Shown: piece after piece, positions 1 to 11,343 of the stretch
Position numbering within the stretch: position 1 is the stretch's first letter
How the letters are laid out: the number at the start of each line of letters is the position of its first letter
Assembly (NCBI RefSeq): GCF_024267655.1
Contig: NZ_CP100595.1
Location: forward strand, 2,170,001 to 2,234,000
Reading direction: 5' to 3'
Length of the DNA stretch: 64,000 bases
Origin: Arcobacter roscoffensis
Lineage (GTDB): Bacteria > Campylobacterota > Campylobacteria > Campylobacterales > Arcobacteraceae
The notes under the pieces: model-generated
What the model was told of the DNA's origin: nothing
Database searches by the model: none
The model's input: only the letters and a program-made list of their open reading frames with translations
Position numbers and translations under genes: made by a program

Positions 1-308
1 ATTTTTAAAATCTCTTCCATTGTTTCACCAGAGTCAACAATATCATCAACTACTAACACTCTTTTTGCATGAGATACATCTGGAATATTAAAAATATTAA
101 ATGTATCAAGCTTTAATTCACCTTCATAATGAATTGAATTTAAAGAGTATAAGTTTCTCATATCTAAAGCCTGAGCCATTAAATGAGAAAGTGTTAAGCC
201 ACCTCTTGCTACTGCAAGTAAAATATCTGGCTCGTAATCTCTACAACTATCTACTAACTTTTGAGTGTCCTCTTTGAACAGTTCATAACTATAATAAAGT
301 TTTTCCAA
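1..308 (-). CDS. Purine phosphoribosyltransferase (3' part outside the window)
   Basis: This gene encodes a type I phosphoribosyltransferase that probably salvages xanthine, guanine or hypoxanthine with PRPP in the cytoplasm. The visible 102 residues begin MEKLYYSYELF, carry the ARGGL loop near residue 30, and end with the PRPP-binding motif VLVVDDIVDSGET near residue 90. The start is a TTG at 308. It is preceded six bases upstream by AAGGA, which overlaps the stop codon of the permease gene just upstream, so the two are probably translationally coupled. Pairing with a purine permease supports a salvage role; whether the substrate is xanthine or hypoxanthine cannot be decided from this fragment. 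The C-terminus lies beyond base 1. Confidence 0.85.
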   Translation of the reverse strand, partial: MEKLYYSYELFKEDTQKLVDSCRDYEPDILLAVARGGLTLSHLMAQALDMRNLYSLNSIHYEGELKLDTFNIFNIPDVSHAKRVLVVDDIVDSGETMEEILK

Positions 309-317
309 AAAATATCC

Positions 318-1610
318 TTATAAAATAAATGCTAACGCACTAATAAATGTAATTACTAATATACCTAAATTAAGACTTTCAAACTCTTTCTTACCAATCT
401 TAATAATTGTATAAACTAAGAATCCAGCTGCAATACCATTTGTAATTGAAAAAGTTAAAGGCATTAAAATCACTATTAAAAATGCCCCTGCACTTGTAGC
501 TAAATCAGAATCTTCAAAATTAATCTTTCCAAGTTCAGTAAACATTAGAACACCAACTACAACCAATACAGGATAAATAGCATTTGCTGGAATTGATTTA
601 AATAAAGGCAACATAAATAAAGTTGCTACAAAAAACATAGCCGTAAATACAGCAGTAAGACCAGTTCTACCACCTTCTTCAACACCAGAAGCACTCTCAA
701 TAAATGCAGTAGTTGTAGAAACACCAATCATAGAACCAGCAGTAGTAGCAATAGCATCTGCTTCTAAAGTTTTTTGTAAAGACTTATCATCTTTATTATT
801 CTCTTGGAAAAGTTTTGCTCTAGTTCCAACTCCTGTTAATGTTCCAAGAGTATCAAACATATCTGTGATTAAAAAAGTAATAATAACAGGTAATAAAGAC
901 AAGCTTATTGCACTCATAATATCAAGTTTAAAGAAAATTGGCTCAATAGAAGCTGGTGCTGAAACAACAGCAGTAGGAAGCTCACCAAGACCAAAAGTCC
1001 ATGCTACAATAGATGTAATGGAAATAGATAAGATGAAAGCACCTTTTAATCTATATGCATAGAATAAGAAAGAAAGAATTAAACCTAATACTCCAAGAAG
1101 TACATTTGGATTAGAGAAGTCTCCAAGTGAAACTAATGTAGCTTCATTTGCACTTATCATGCCCATTTGCTTTAAACCAATAAAAGCAATAAATGATCCA
1201 ATACCTGCACTAATTGCTCTTCTTAAACTCATAGGGATAGATGTCATTATCCAAACTCTAAAGTTTGTTAATGACAAAATCACAAAGAGTAAACCTGATA
1301 AAAATACAATACCTAATGCTGTTTCCCATGGAAGTTTCATTCCTAATACTAATCCATAAGAGAAATACGCATTAAGTCCCATACCAACACTCATTGCAAT
1401 TGGAGTATTTGACCATAATCCAGAGAAAAGTGTAGCTAGAATTGTAATTAATGCAGTGGCAGTAACTACTGCATCCATTGGCAATCCTGCATCAGCTAAA
1501 ATAAAGCCATTTACAGGAACGATATACATCATTGTTAAAAATGTTGTAAAACCAGCAGAAAGTTCAGTACCTACTGTTGTATTATGCTCTTTTAGTTTAA
1601 AAAAGTTCAT
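318..1610 (-). CDS. NCS2/AzgA-family purine permease
   Basis: This is a 430-residue inner-membrane transporter of the AzgA/PbuG branch of the NCS2 family, which imports adenine, guanine, hypoxanthine or xanthine with protons or sodium. The protein is almost entirely hydrophobic, with about 12-14 membrane spans. It begins with the typical AzgA N-terminus (FFKLKEHNTTVGTELSAG, then a first span with the motif MYIVPVN). The segment around residues 240-265 (ITDMFDTLGTLTGVG) is the family's conserved substrate-site region. Length matches the family (about 430-450). It lies nine bases upstream of the phosphoribosyltransferase gene, so uptake and salvage are co-transcribed. The exact purine cannot be assigned from sequence alone. 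Confidence 0.9.
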   Translation of the reverse strand: MNFFKLKEHNTTVGTELSAGFTTFLTMMYIVPVNGFILADAGLPMDAVVTATALITILATLFSGLWSNTPIAMSVGMGLNAYFSYGLVLGMKLPWETALGIVFLSGLLFVILSLTNFRVWIMTSIPMSLRRAISAGIGSFIAFIGLKQMGMISANEATLVSLGDFSNPNVLLGVLGLILSFLFYAYRLKGAFILSISITSIVAWTFGLGELPTAVVSAPASIEPIFFKLDIMSAISLSLLPVIITFLITDMFDTLGTLTGVGTRAKLFQENNKDDKSLQKTLEADAIATTAGSMIGVSTTTAFIESASGVEEGGRTGLTAVFTAMFFVATLFMLPLFKSIPANAIYPVLVVVGVLMFTELGKINFEDSDLATSAGAFLIVILMPLTFSITNGIAAGFLVYTIIKIGKKEFESLNLGILVITFISALAFIL

Positions 1611-1641
1611 AAGCTTGTCCTTATTTATAAATTAAGGCGGA

Positions 1642-1647
1642 ATTATA
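1642..1647 (-). promoter_or_regulatory. Likely -10 element of the purine permease operon
   Basis: A perfect TATAAT on the minus strand lies 32 bases upstream of the permease ATG, giving a short leader of about 25 bases. No convincing -35 hexamer is visible, which is common for housekeeping promoters in Campylobacterota. The leader is too short to hold a purine riboswitch. Confidence 0.45.
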
Positions 1648-1784
1648 CTGAAATTTAAGTAAAACTTAATATAAAAAGATAGTTTTTATATATAAAAGTT
1701 GTAAAATATTAGTAAAATAGTATCTATTATGAAGTATTTTAAATAATAAACCTACAACTAATAATCTAAACCTTTATATAATTT

Positions 1785-2936
1785 TCAACCTGCCTTTAAA
1801 GAATCAAAAATTGTTAGAAAAATTGATCTCTTTTCTTTTTTAATTTCCTTTAAAATATTTGCTAAAATTTTTATTCCATCTTCGATTTCACCATAAGTAG
1901 AATTAGTAAAATTTAACCTGATTTCATTTGACTTTTTATTTAAGTAAAAAACTTCTGCAGGAACAATAGCAAGTTTTTGTTTTAGTGCAATATTAGCAAG
2001 ATTCATAGTATCACAATTTAATTTGCCATAAATAAACATTCCACCTTTTGGTCTTTCAAATTTAAAAGAAGGTATATATTTTACTAAACAATCAGCCATA
2101 AAATTCATCTTTTCTTGATAGTTAGCATTAATAAACTCAATATGCTCAAATAAGTTATTTCTATTTAAGTATTCATCAAAAATCATTTGATTTAATGTTG
2201 CTGTATGTAAATCAAGTGATTCCTTAATAAACAATAATTTATCGATTAAACTCTTCTTAGCTCTAATCCAACCTACTCTAAGTCCAGGTGCAACTATTTT
2301 AGAAAAAGAGCCTAAATGAAATGACTTTTCTACATTTTTAGATATAGGTGTTTTAAAATTATTCTCAAAATCTAAAAAAGTATATGCTCCATCTTCAATT
2401 AAGAAACTACAATTTTTATTTATCATTTTACTTAACACTTGTCGTTGAGTACAATTATAAGAACTAGTTGATGGATTTTGAAAATCACTTATTAAATATA
2501 AACAACTTTTATTATCTAATAAAGCATTTAAACTAGATATCTTTGAAAAAGAGTTTATCTTCTTATTTAAAACTCTAAAAGAAGCTAAAGCTCCTAAATA
2601 TGATGGTTCTTCTACAATAATTTTTGTATCAATAGCTTTTAAAATAATATCAAATGCCTGTTGACTACCACTTGTAATTAAAATCTCTTCTTCATTTGTA
2701 GGAAAATCTAATTTATCACAATAAAATGAAGCAATTTTTTTTCTTAAAGTTTCTAATCCATAAGATGATGAATACTGTAAGGACTTTGTGTTTTCTAAAG
2801 CTTTTACTGTAGCTTCTTGAATCTGTTTTTTTGGAAAAAGCTCTTCATTTGGTAAGCCACCTGCAAAAGAAATATAATCATCATCAATAACATCTAAAAT
2901 CTCACGAATATAAGATCTTTTAATTTTACTACTCAT
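1785..2936 (-). CDS. PLP-dependent class I/II aminotransferase (2-aminoadipate/MocR-like type)
   Basis: This 383-residue cytoplasmic enzyme is a fold-type I pyridoxal-phosphate aminotransferase close to LysN/2-aminoadipate and aromatic aminotransferases. The N-terminus carries FAGGLPNEELFP, typical of that branch. SGSQQAFD (about residue 90) binds the cofactor phosphate, DFQNPS and EDGAY are the expected substrate/cofactor motifs, and LGSFSKIVAPGLRVGWI contains the Schiff-base lysine (about residue 212). It resembles the catalytic half of MocR regulators but has no N-terminal helix-turn-helix. It is divergent from the AraC-type gene at 3044, which may regulate it. The substrate cannot be read from the sequence. 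Confidence 0.85.
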   Translation of the reverse strand: MSSKIKRSYIREILDVIDDDYISFAGGLPNEELFPKKQIQEATVKALENTKSLQYSSSYGLETLRKKIASFYCDKLDFPTNEEEILITSGSQQAFDIILKAIDTKIIVEEPSYLGALASFRVLNKKINSFSKISSLNALLDNKSCLYLISDFQNPSTSSYNCTQRQVLSKMINKNCSFLIEDGAYTFLDFENNFKTPISKNVEKSFHLGSFSKIVAPGLRVGWIRAKKSLIDKLLFIKESLDLHTATLNQMIFDEYLNRNNLFEHIEFINANYQEKMNFMADCLVKYIPSFKFERPKGGMFIYGKLNCDTMNLANIALKQKLAIVPAEVFYLNKKSNEIRLNFTNSTYGEIEDGIKILANILKEIKKEKRSIFLTIFDSLKAG

Positions 2937-2957
2937 TACTTCGCCTTTTTTATTTGT

Positions 2958-2963
2958 ATTATA
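2958..2963 (-). promoter_or_regulatory. Likely -10 element of the aminotransferase gene
   Basis: TATAAT on the minus strand lies 22 bases upstream of the aminotransferase ATG. The -35 region is only AT-rich. The ribosome binding site is AAGG about eight bases before the start. Confidence 0.45.
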
Positions 2964-2997
2964 GAAGATTTTATTTTTTTAATCTTTATTCTAGTTT

Positions 2998-3020
2998 GCA
3001 ATTTTTTTGTCTTAAATTGC
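2998..3020. promoter_or_regulatory. Inverted repeat in the divergent promoter region (possible operator)
   Basis: GCAATTT, nine spacer bases, then AAATTGC form a perfect 7-bp dyad between the divergent aminotransferase and AraC-type genes. It lies just upstream of the extended -10 of the regulator gene, where a repressor or activator would act. An operator role is inferred from position and symmetry only. Confidence 0.4.
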
Positions 3021-3030
3021 TATTTTTTTT

Positions 3031-3038
3031 GCTATACT
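3031..3038 (+). promoter_or_regulatory. Extended -10 promoter of the AraC-type gene, predicting a leaderless mRNA
   Basis: The bases from 3030 read TGCTATACT, a TGN-extended -10 element. The ATG of the regulator gene is at 3044, where transcription would be expected to start (six or seven bases after the -10). No Shine-Dalgarno sequence lies between. The simplest reading is a leaderless or nearly leaderless transcript. Confidence 0.45.
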
Positions 3039-3043
3039 AAAGT

Positions 3044-3904
3044 ATGAAAAAAGAAACAATACAAGACAGAGCCGACATAGTAAATAAGAGTCTTTCATAT
3101 ATGTATAAAAACATTGAATATGAAATCACATTAGATGACTTAGCAAAAATAAACCATGTATCAAAATTTCATTTTCACAGAATATTCAAAGAAGAAACAA
3201 GTGAGAATTTTTCAGAAGTCTTAACATCAATAAGACTACAAAAAGCTGCTAATTTACTAATATCTAATCAACACTCTACTATTACAGAGATTTCAAAACA
3301 ATGTGGATATAATTCACACTCATCTTTTATAAAAGCATTTAAAAATAGGTTTTTATATACTCCGAGTCAATGGAAAAATGGTTCCTTTGAAATGTATAGT
3401 GAAAAGTTAAATACAAAGAAATTAAAAGAAATTAAAACCCTAGATTATGAAATAAAAGTAAATGAAGAAGTTTATTGTGCATATATTAGGCATAAAGGTT
3501 ATGATAAAACTATAAAAAATACTTGGCAAAGACTAAGAGCACTTGCTTATCAAAATAATATAGAAAAATATGAAGAAATTGGACTACATCATGATAATCC
3601 TGCCATTACTCCACTTGATAAATGTAAATATATAGCAGCAATTACAATTAGTAAAAATCAAAAAATAAAATCAAATATATCAACTTTCATAATTCCAAAA
3701 TCTTTATGCGCAGTATTTAAACTAGATGGAAAATTTGGTGAGATTATTGATTTAATCAGATATATTCATCAAAATTGGATTTTAAATGAAGGAAAAGGTT
3801 ATGAAATTACAACACTTCCAATTTATATAAAATACATAAAAAACCATTTAATAGATAACACAGATTTTAAAATAGAAGTTAATATTCCAATAAAGGTTAT
3901 ATAA
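3044..3904 (+). CDS. AraC-family regulator with GyrI-like effector domain
   Basis: This 286-residue protein combines an N-terminal AraC-type double helix-turn-helix (about residues 8-110) with a C-terminal GyrI-like small-molecule-binding domain (about residues 130-285). The first HTH reads ITLDDLAKINHVSKFHFHRIFKEET. The second is the conserved ITEISKQCGYNSHSSFIKAFKNRF, followed by PSQW. This is the Rob/SoxS-with-GyrI architecture (HTH first), used for transcription factors that sense lipophilic or drug-like ligands. The ATG at 3044 is kept because the first HTH helix needs these residues. The stop codon shares one base with the start of the next gene. The ligand is unknown; the divergent aminotransferase is a candidate target. 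Confidence 0.88.
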   Translation: MKKETIQDRADIVNKSLSYMYKNIEYEITLDDLAKINHVSKFHFHRIFKEETSENFSEVLTSIRLQKAANLLISNQHSTITEISKQCGYNSHSSFIKAFKNRFLYTPSQWKNGSFEMYSEKLNTKKLKEIKTLDYEIKVNEEVYCAYIRHKGYDKTIKNTWQRLRALAYQNNIEKYEEIGLHHDNPAITPLDKCKYIAAITISKNQKIKSNISTFIIPKSLCAVFKLDGKFGEIIDLIRYIHQNWILNEGKGYEITTLPIYIKYIKNHLIDNTDFKIEVNIPIKVI

Positions 3905-4251
3905 TGACAAATAAACTAAAAACTTGTCTACTTTACACACTTCTAGGATTTACAATAGGTGGCTATGCAAACATAAAAGAACCTGATTATTATTCAAAAA
4001 AGGGTTATTGTATAGTAAACACTAGTAAGCAAAAAGCAATTGGTTTAAATAGATTTAAGACAGTAAAAGAGTTTAAAGAAAAATGTAACTCGAAAATGAT
4101 CTTTCATTTTGAAAAAGACGAATGTAGACTATTTACAATGAAAGATATGAAATTTGATATATACATAAAAGATAAAAAGTCAAATCAAAAATTTAAAATA
4201 AAAGAAGAAAAATTGATGTGTGGTAAAACAGTAATTGAATATGTAAAATAA
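3904..4251 (+). CDS. Small hypothetical protein, probably exported
   Basis: I do not recognise a family for this 115-residue protein. The first 24 residues (MTNKLKTCLLYTLLGFTIGGYAN) look like a signal peptide or membrane anchor: a positive start, then a hydrophobic stretch. The remainder is lysine-rich and contains three cysteines (in GYCIVN, EKCNSK and DECRLF) plus a fourth in LMCGKT, which would allow disulfides in the periplasm. Its start overlaps the stop of the AraC/GyrI gene in a TAATG junction, implying coupled translation. A role as a co-regulated periplasmic protein is inference from context. Confidence 0.7.
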   Translation: MTNKLKTCLLYTLLGFTIGGYANIKEPDYYSKKGYCIVNTSKQKAIGLNRFKTVKEFKEKCNSKMIFHFEKDECRLFTMKDMKFDIYIKDKKSNQKFKIKEEKLMCGKTVIEYVK

Positions 4252-4284
4252 AATAAAAAGAGGAGAAGAGGCTAGGGAGATAAA

Positions 4285-4311
4285 ATGGGGGGGGCTAAAA
4301 AATTCAGCTAA
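4285..4311 (+). other. Eight-G tract inside a tiny open frame
   Basis: A run of eight G residues (4287-4294) sits in an otherwise very AT-rich spacer. It lies inside an eight-codon frame that starts with ATG at 4285, five bases after an AGGGAG ribosome-binding-like sequence, and stops at 4311. Long poly-G tracts are the usual phase-variation elements of Campylobacter and Helicobacter, but here no obvious coding gene follows, so function is unknown. Confidence 0.5.
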
Positions 4312-4364
4312 AAAAAAAGCTTCTATCTAAAGGAACTTTAGAGAAGTTCAAATAGATAAAAGCT
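4310..4364 (-). terminator. Intrinsic terminator of the rRNA operon
   Basis: Arms 4318-4338 and 4344-4364 form a long stem (about 17 of 21 pairs) with a five-base loop, followed on the minus strand by a run of at least eight T residues. It lies directly downstream of 5S rRNA and is the expected end of the rRNA transcript. Confidence 0.8.
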
Positions 4365-4379
4365 TAATAAATATACTCA

Positions 4380-4499
4380 AGAGCTGGCAGCGGCCTACGT
4401 TTCCACAAGTGAAACCTGCAGTATTATCAGCGATGAAGTGCTTGACTTCCAGGTTCGGAATGGGGCTGGGTATTTCCACTTCTCTGTAACCACCAGCAA
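4380..4499 (-). rRNA. rrf: 5S ribosomal RNA
   Basis: On the minus strand this segment starts near TGCTGGTGGTTACAG and ends near GGCCGCTGCCAGCTC. It contains the conserved CCATTCCGAACCTGGAAG loop of bacterial 5S rRNA, and its length of about 118 bases is normal. It is flanked by an 8-bp inverted repeat (4372-4379 and 4502-4509) that would pair to form the processing stem around the precursor. The ends are estimated to within a few bases. Confidence 0.93.
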
Positions 4500-4645
4500 T
4501 ATGAGTATAAAAAGTTCTAAATAAACTCTTTATACTCACATTAGGTAATGAGTGTAAAGATAATGTTAAAGTCTTAATGAATGAAACAATTCACACATTT
4601 ATCAAGTATGCATATACTTAATAAGATAGTAAACCAAGAAATATA

Positions 4646-7558
<2,913 letters not shown>

Positions 7559-7898
7559 TTTTTTATGTTGATAAAGTAATTTACATTACTTCACCGTTTG
7601 AATAATTATTCCTTGGCTACTATCTTATTAAATATATTACTATATTCAATAAAAAAGTTGTGTTTTAAAAATTGTTTCTTATTTTAGTTCATATTTAAAC
7701 TTTCATTTAAATATTCGCTAGAAAAATTTTAAGACTTTAACATTATGTTTTTAAATATCATATCCTTTATTATCAAATAAAGAATGTTTAAAGATTATAA
7801 ATAATCTTTATAAACCGAATATAGAAAAGGTCGATATTCCCTTTTTTTACTAACTTTGTTAGTTTCTGAGATAAGAATCGAATCTTATCTCTTTCTCT
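7559..7898 (-). other. 16S-23S internal transcribed spacer without tRNA genes
   Basis: The 340-base spacer contains no tRNA-Ile or tRNA-Ala, the usual occupants. It holds the 5' arm of the 23S stalk (7609-7631), a hairpin with two 9-base arms (7789-7797 and 7802-7810), a boxA-like sequence on the minus strand (TAATCTTTAAACA, complement of 7785-7797) and the 3' arm of the 16S stalk (7807-7826). It also holds two perfect small hairpins: ACTAAC/GTTAGT at 7851-7865, and 9-base arms at 7868-7876 and 7883-7891. These fit precursor folding, antitermination and RNase III processing. Confidence 0.75.
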
Positions 7899-9416
<1,518 letters not shown>

Positions 9417-9633
9417 TGAAGTATTTGAAACTGACAATTTTTGTATTAAATTACAAAATTATCACTCAAAATGCTTTTTACTTTCGTAAAAAACTTAAAT
9501 AGACAAGAATTGTATTTCTTGTTTTTTATATCGTTTATTCTATATTCGGTTTATAAAAATTACTTCTTATTAACCTTCTGTTTTTAAAGATCATAATCTC
9601 TTTTAGAACTTCTTGTCGTTCCTCTGAAATTGG
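9417..9633 (-). other. rRNA operon leader
   Basis: About 216 bases lie between the predicted transcription start and 16S rRNA. They contain a boxA-like sequence (TGATCTTTAAAAA, complement of 9581-9593) resembling the antitermination boxA, the 5' arm of the 16S processing stalk (9538-9557), and a hairpin TTTTGTA/TACAAAA around 9438-9457. There is no open frame of interest. Confidence 0.6.
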
Positions 9634-9639
9634 ATGGGA

Positions 9640-9668
9640 ATTATAGACAAATATCTCTCGCTTGTCAA
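9640..9668 (-). promoter_or_regulatory. Consensus promoter of the rRNA operon
   Basis: On the minus strand TTGACA (complement of 9663-9668) and TATAAT (complement of 9640-9645) are separated by exactly 17 bases, a perfect sigma70 match. Upstream of -35 the sequence is A/T tracts that could act as an UP element. The discriminator is TCCCATCC, almost the same as that of the tRNA-Asn promoter at 10323-10351. Confidence 0.92.
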
Positions 9669-10015
9669 GCGATTTTTCTAAATTAAAGCTTAAATTTTGG
9701 AAATTATGGATTTTTGTATTGAAAAATCTATATTTTATTACCTTTTAGAGTTTATATTTTTTATTCTTTTTACCTTATTTGATTTTTACTATTCTTTTTT
9801 ACATAAATAGAAAAGAATTTCTTTTGTAAATTCACATTAGATGTGTAAAGTTTATAAAGTTAAGATACTAAGATTAGCTGACATACGACCAAAGTTTATT
9901 ATAGTAGGCATATATGAACTATTTAATGAAAAGTTATAATTGTTAATTTCTCATAATATTTTAATTTATTAATTGTTTACTGTGAAATATTATGTGATTG
10001 ATTAAATATATGAAG
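9669..10015. other. Intergenic AT-rich region between rRNA promoter and tRNA-Asn cluster
   Basis: I find no gene here. The part next to 9669 is the likely UP element of the rRNA promoter. Near the tRNA end, a 10-base inverted repeat (9952-9961 and 9985-9994) with a loop of about 23 bases lies downstream of the last tRNA and may contribute to ending its transcript, but it lacks a clear T-run. The rest is featureless AT-rich sequence. Confidence 0.4.
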
Positions 10016-10090
10016 TGGCTCCGGCACCTGGATTCGAACCAGGGACCAAATGATTAACAGTCATCTACTCTACCACTGAGCTATGCCGGA
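10016..10090 (-). tRNA. tRNA-Asn(GTT), copy 3 in transcription order
   Basis: The 75-base minus-strand sequence folds as a cloverleaf: acceptor TCCGGCA/TGCCGGA, D-arm with AGCTCAGTGGTAGAG, anticodon loop CTGTTAA giving GTT, and T-arm with GGTTCGAATCC. The CCA end is encoded (GCCA). It is base-for-base identical to the two copies at 10111 and 10219. Confidence 0.97.
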
Positions 10091-10110
10091 TTTTGAAGTT
10101 AATTTATAAA

Positions 10111-10185
10111 TGGCTCCGGCACCTGGATTCGAACCAGGGACCAAATGATTAACAGTCATCTACTCTACCACTGAGCTATGCCGGA
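10111..10185 (-). tRNA. tRNA-Asn(GTT), copy 2
   Basis: Identical to the neighbouring two tRNA-Asn genes, with the same GTT anticodon loop and encoded CCA. It is separated from copy 3 by 20 bases and from copy 1 by 33 bases of unrelated AT-rich spacer, so only the tRNA bodies are conserved. Confidence 0.97.
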
Positions 10186-10218
10186 ATCTATAAATTATGA
10201 TATGTTGTATTAAAAATA

Positions 10219-10293
10219 TGGCTCCGGCACCTGGATTCGAACCAGGGACCAAATGATTAACAGTCATCTACTCTACCACTGAGCTATGCCGGA
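10219..10293 (-). tRNA. tRNA-Asn(GTT), copy 1 (promoter-proximal)
   Basis: First of three identical tRNA-Asn genes read from one consensus promoter (10323-10351). The anticodon is GTT and the CCA is encoded. No other amino acid is represented in the cluster. Confidence 0.97.
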
Positions 10294-10322
10294 TTATTTA
10301 ACCATTTTTTTAATGGAGTGGA

Positions 10323-10351
10323 ATTATAGTAAAAAATATTTTCTTTGTCAA
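10323..10351 (-). promoter_or_regulatory. Consensus promoter of the tRNA-Asn cluster
   Basis: On the minus strand TTGACA (complement of 10346-10351) and TATAAT (complement of 10323-10328) are exactly 17 bases apart. The discriminator TCCACTCCAT resembles that of the rRNA promoter (TCCCATCCAAT). A 34-base A/T palindrome lies four bases upstream of the -35 hexamer and could serve as an UP element. Confidence 0.92.
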
Positions 10352-10354
10352 GGG

Positions 10355-10388
10355 AATTTTATAAAAATTTATAAATTTTTATAAAATT
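10355..10388. repeat. 34-bp perfect A/T palindrome
   Basis: The segment is its own reverse complement over all 34 bases, centred at 10371/10372, and consists only of A and T. It covers the last six codons of the radical SAM gene, including its stop codon, and ends three bases before the tRNA-Asn -35 hexamer. It could act as an UP element, a protein-binding dyad or a cruciform; there is no T-run after a loop, so it is not a classic terminator. Confidence 0.8.
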
Positions 10389-11286
10389 TAACTCCACTAC
10401 TATCGACAAGTGATATTTTACTATTTTTTACTAGTTCTTCAAGCTTATTCTTAGATTCCTCATCAAATAAGTTTTCAATATCTTCAATAGTAAGAGGTCT
10501 TCTTTTTAATGTTTGAACAATATCATCTTTTGAATATGAACCTAAAAGTTTAGGTCTATTTTTATATACTATGTTTACATTTATACCTTTAAAAATATTT
10601 GCAACTTTTTCTAAAGTTTTATATGATACAGGTTTAACTTTATACGCAGGTGGCCTATCAATAGTACCAATATCTACTCTTTTAGGGTTTATTTTTTTCA
10701 CAGCATTATATAATAAAGCAATTTCATCATCCTTATCATTTAAATCTTTAACAAAAAGAATTTCTAAAACAAAATCATTTTTTGTTTTTTGCGAAAAATC
10801 TATCATAGAAGGAACAATTTTATCTATTTCTATACTTTTATCAGTTCTATCAAGTTTTTTAAAACACTTCTCACTTACACAATCTAATGAAAGTTTTACT
10901 GTATCAATTTTAAGAAGAGTTTTAAAGGTATCTTCTTTATAAATTGTACTACCATTTGATAAAATAAGAGTTTTTGTATTATTTTTGATTTTATTAATTT
11001 CATCCACAAGTTCATCTAACTTAGGATAAAGTGTTGGTTCACCATTTGCAGTTAATGTAATAACATCGATTTTTTCATTTTTTAGAAAACTTTTTTTTAT
11101 TTCAGAGATTACTTCTTCAACACTTGGATACTCAGTCATTTTAGAAACTGTTTTAGCACCTTCTAATTCACAATATAAACAATCAAAGTTACACTGTTTT
11201 GATGAAGGAGAAAGATCTATCCCTAAAGATATACCAAATCTTCTTGAAGCGATTGGTCCAAAAGTTATTGAGTTTGAATAAGACAT
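10369..11286 (-). CDS. Radical SAM protein (COG0731-like Fe-S oxidoreductase)
   Basis: This 305-residue cytoplasmic protein has the radical SAM cluster motif CNFDCLYCE (C-x3-C-x2-C, about residues 33-41), preceded by FGPIASRRFGISLGIDLSP. That N-terminus is typical of the COG0731 group, related to wybutosine-type TYW1 enzymes. A GEP motif follows (TANGEPTLYP), as expected for SAM binding. The C-terminal third has a small winged-helix-like segment. The substrate is unknown. It lies 57 bases after hemE in the same direction, with a perfect hairpin between them, and its end overlaps the palindrome beside the tRNA promoter. Confidence 0.85.
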   Translation of the reverse strand: MSYSNSITFGPIASRRFGISLGIDLSPSSKQCNFDCLYCELEGAKTVSKMTEYPSVEEVISEIKKSFLKNEKIDVITLTANGEPTLYPKLDELVDEINKIKNNTKTLILSNGSTIYKEDTFKTLLKIDTVKLSLDCVSEKCFKKLDRTDKSIEIDKIVPSMIDFSQKTKNDFVLEILFVKDLNDKDDEIALLYNAVKKINPKRVDIGTIDRPPAYKVKPVSYKTLEKVANIFKGINVNIVYKNRPKLLGSYSKDDIVQTLKRRPLTIEDIENLFDEESKNKLEELVKNSKISLVDSSGVKFYKNL

Positions 11287-11301
11287 GATTTAAACTTTCT
11301 T

Positions 11302-11326
11302 TAATAAGTAGCAAAGCTACTTATTA
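11302..11326 (-). other. Intercistronic hairpin between hemE and the radical SAM gene
   Basis: Two perfect 11-base arms (TAATAAGTAGC and its complement) flank a three-base loop. On the minus strand no T-run follows, only AAAGAAAG, which serves as the ribosome binding site of the radical SAM gene. It may act as an mRNA-processing or stability element rather than a terminator. Confidence 0.6.
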
Positions 11327-11343
11327 GATAATTGAGATTTTAA

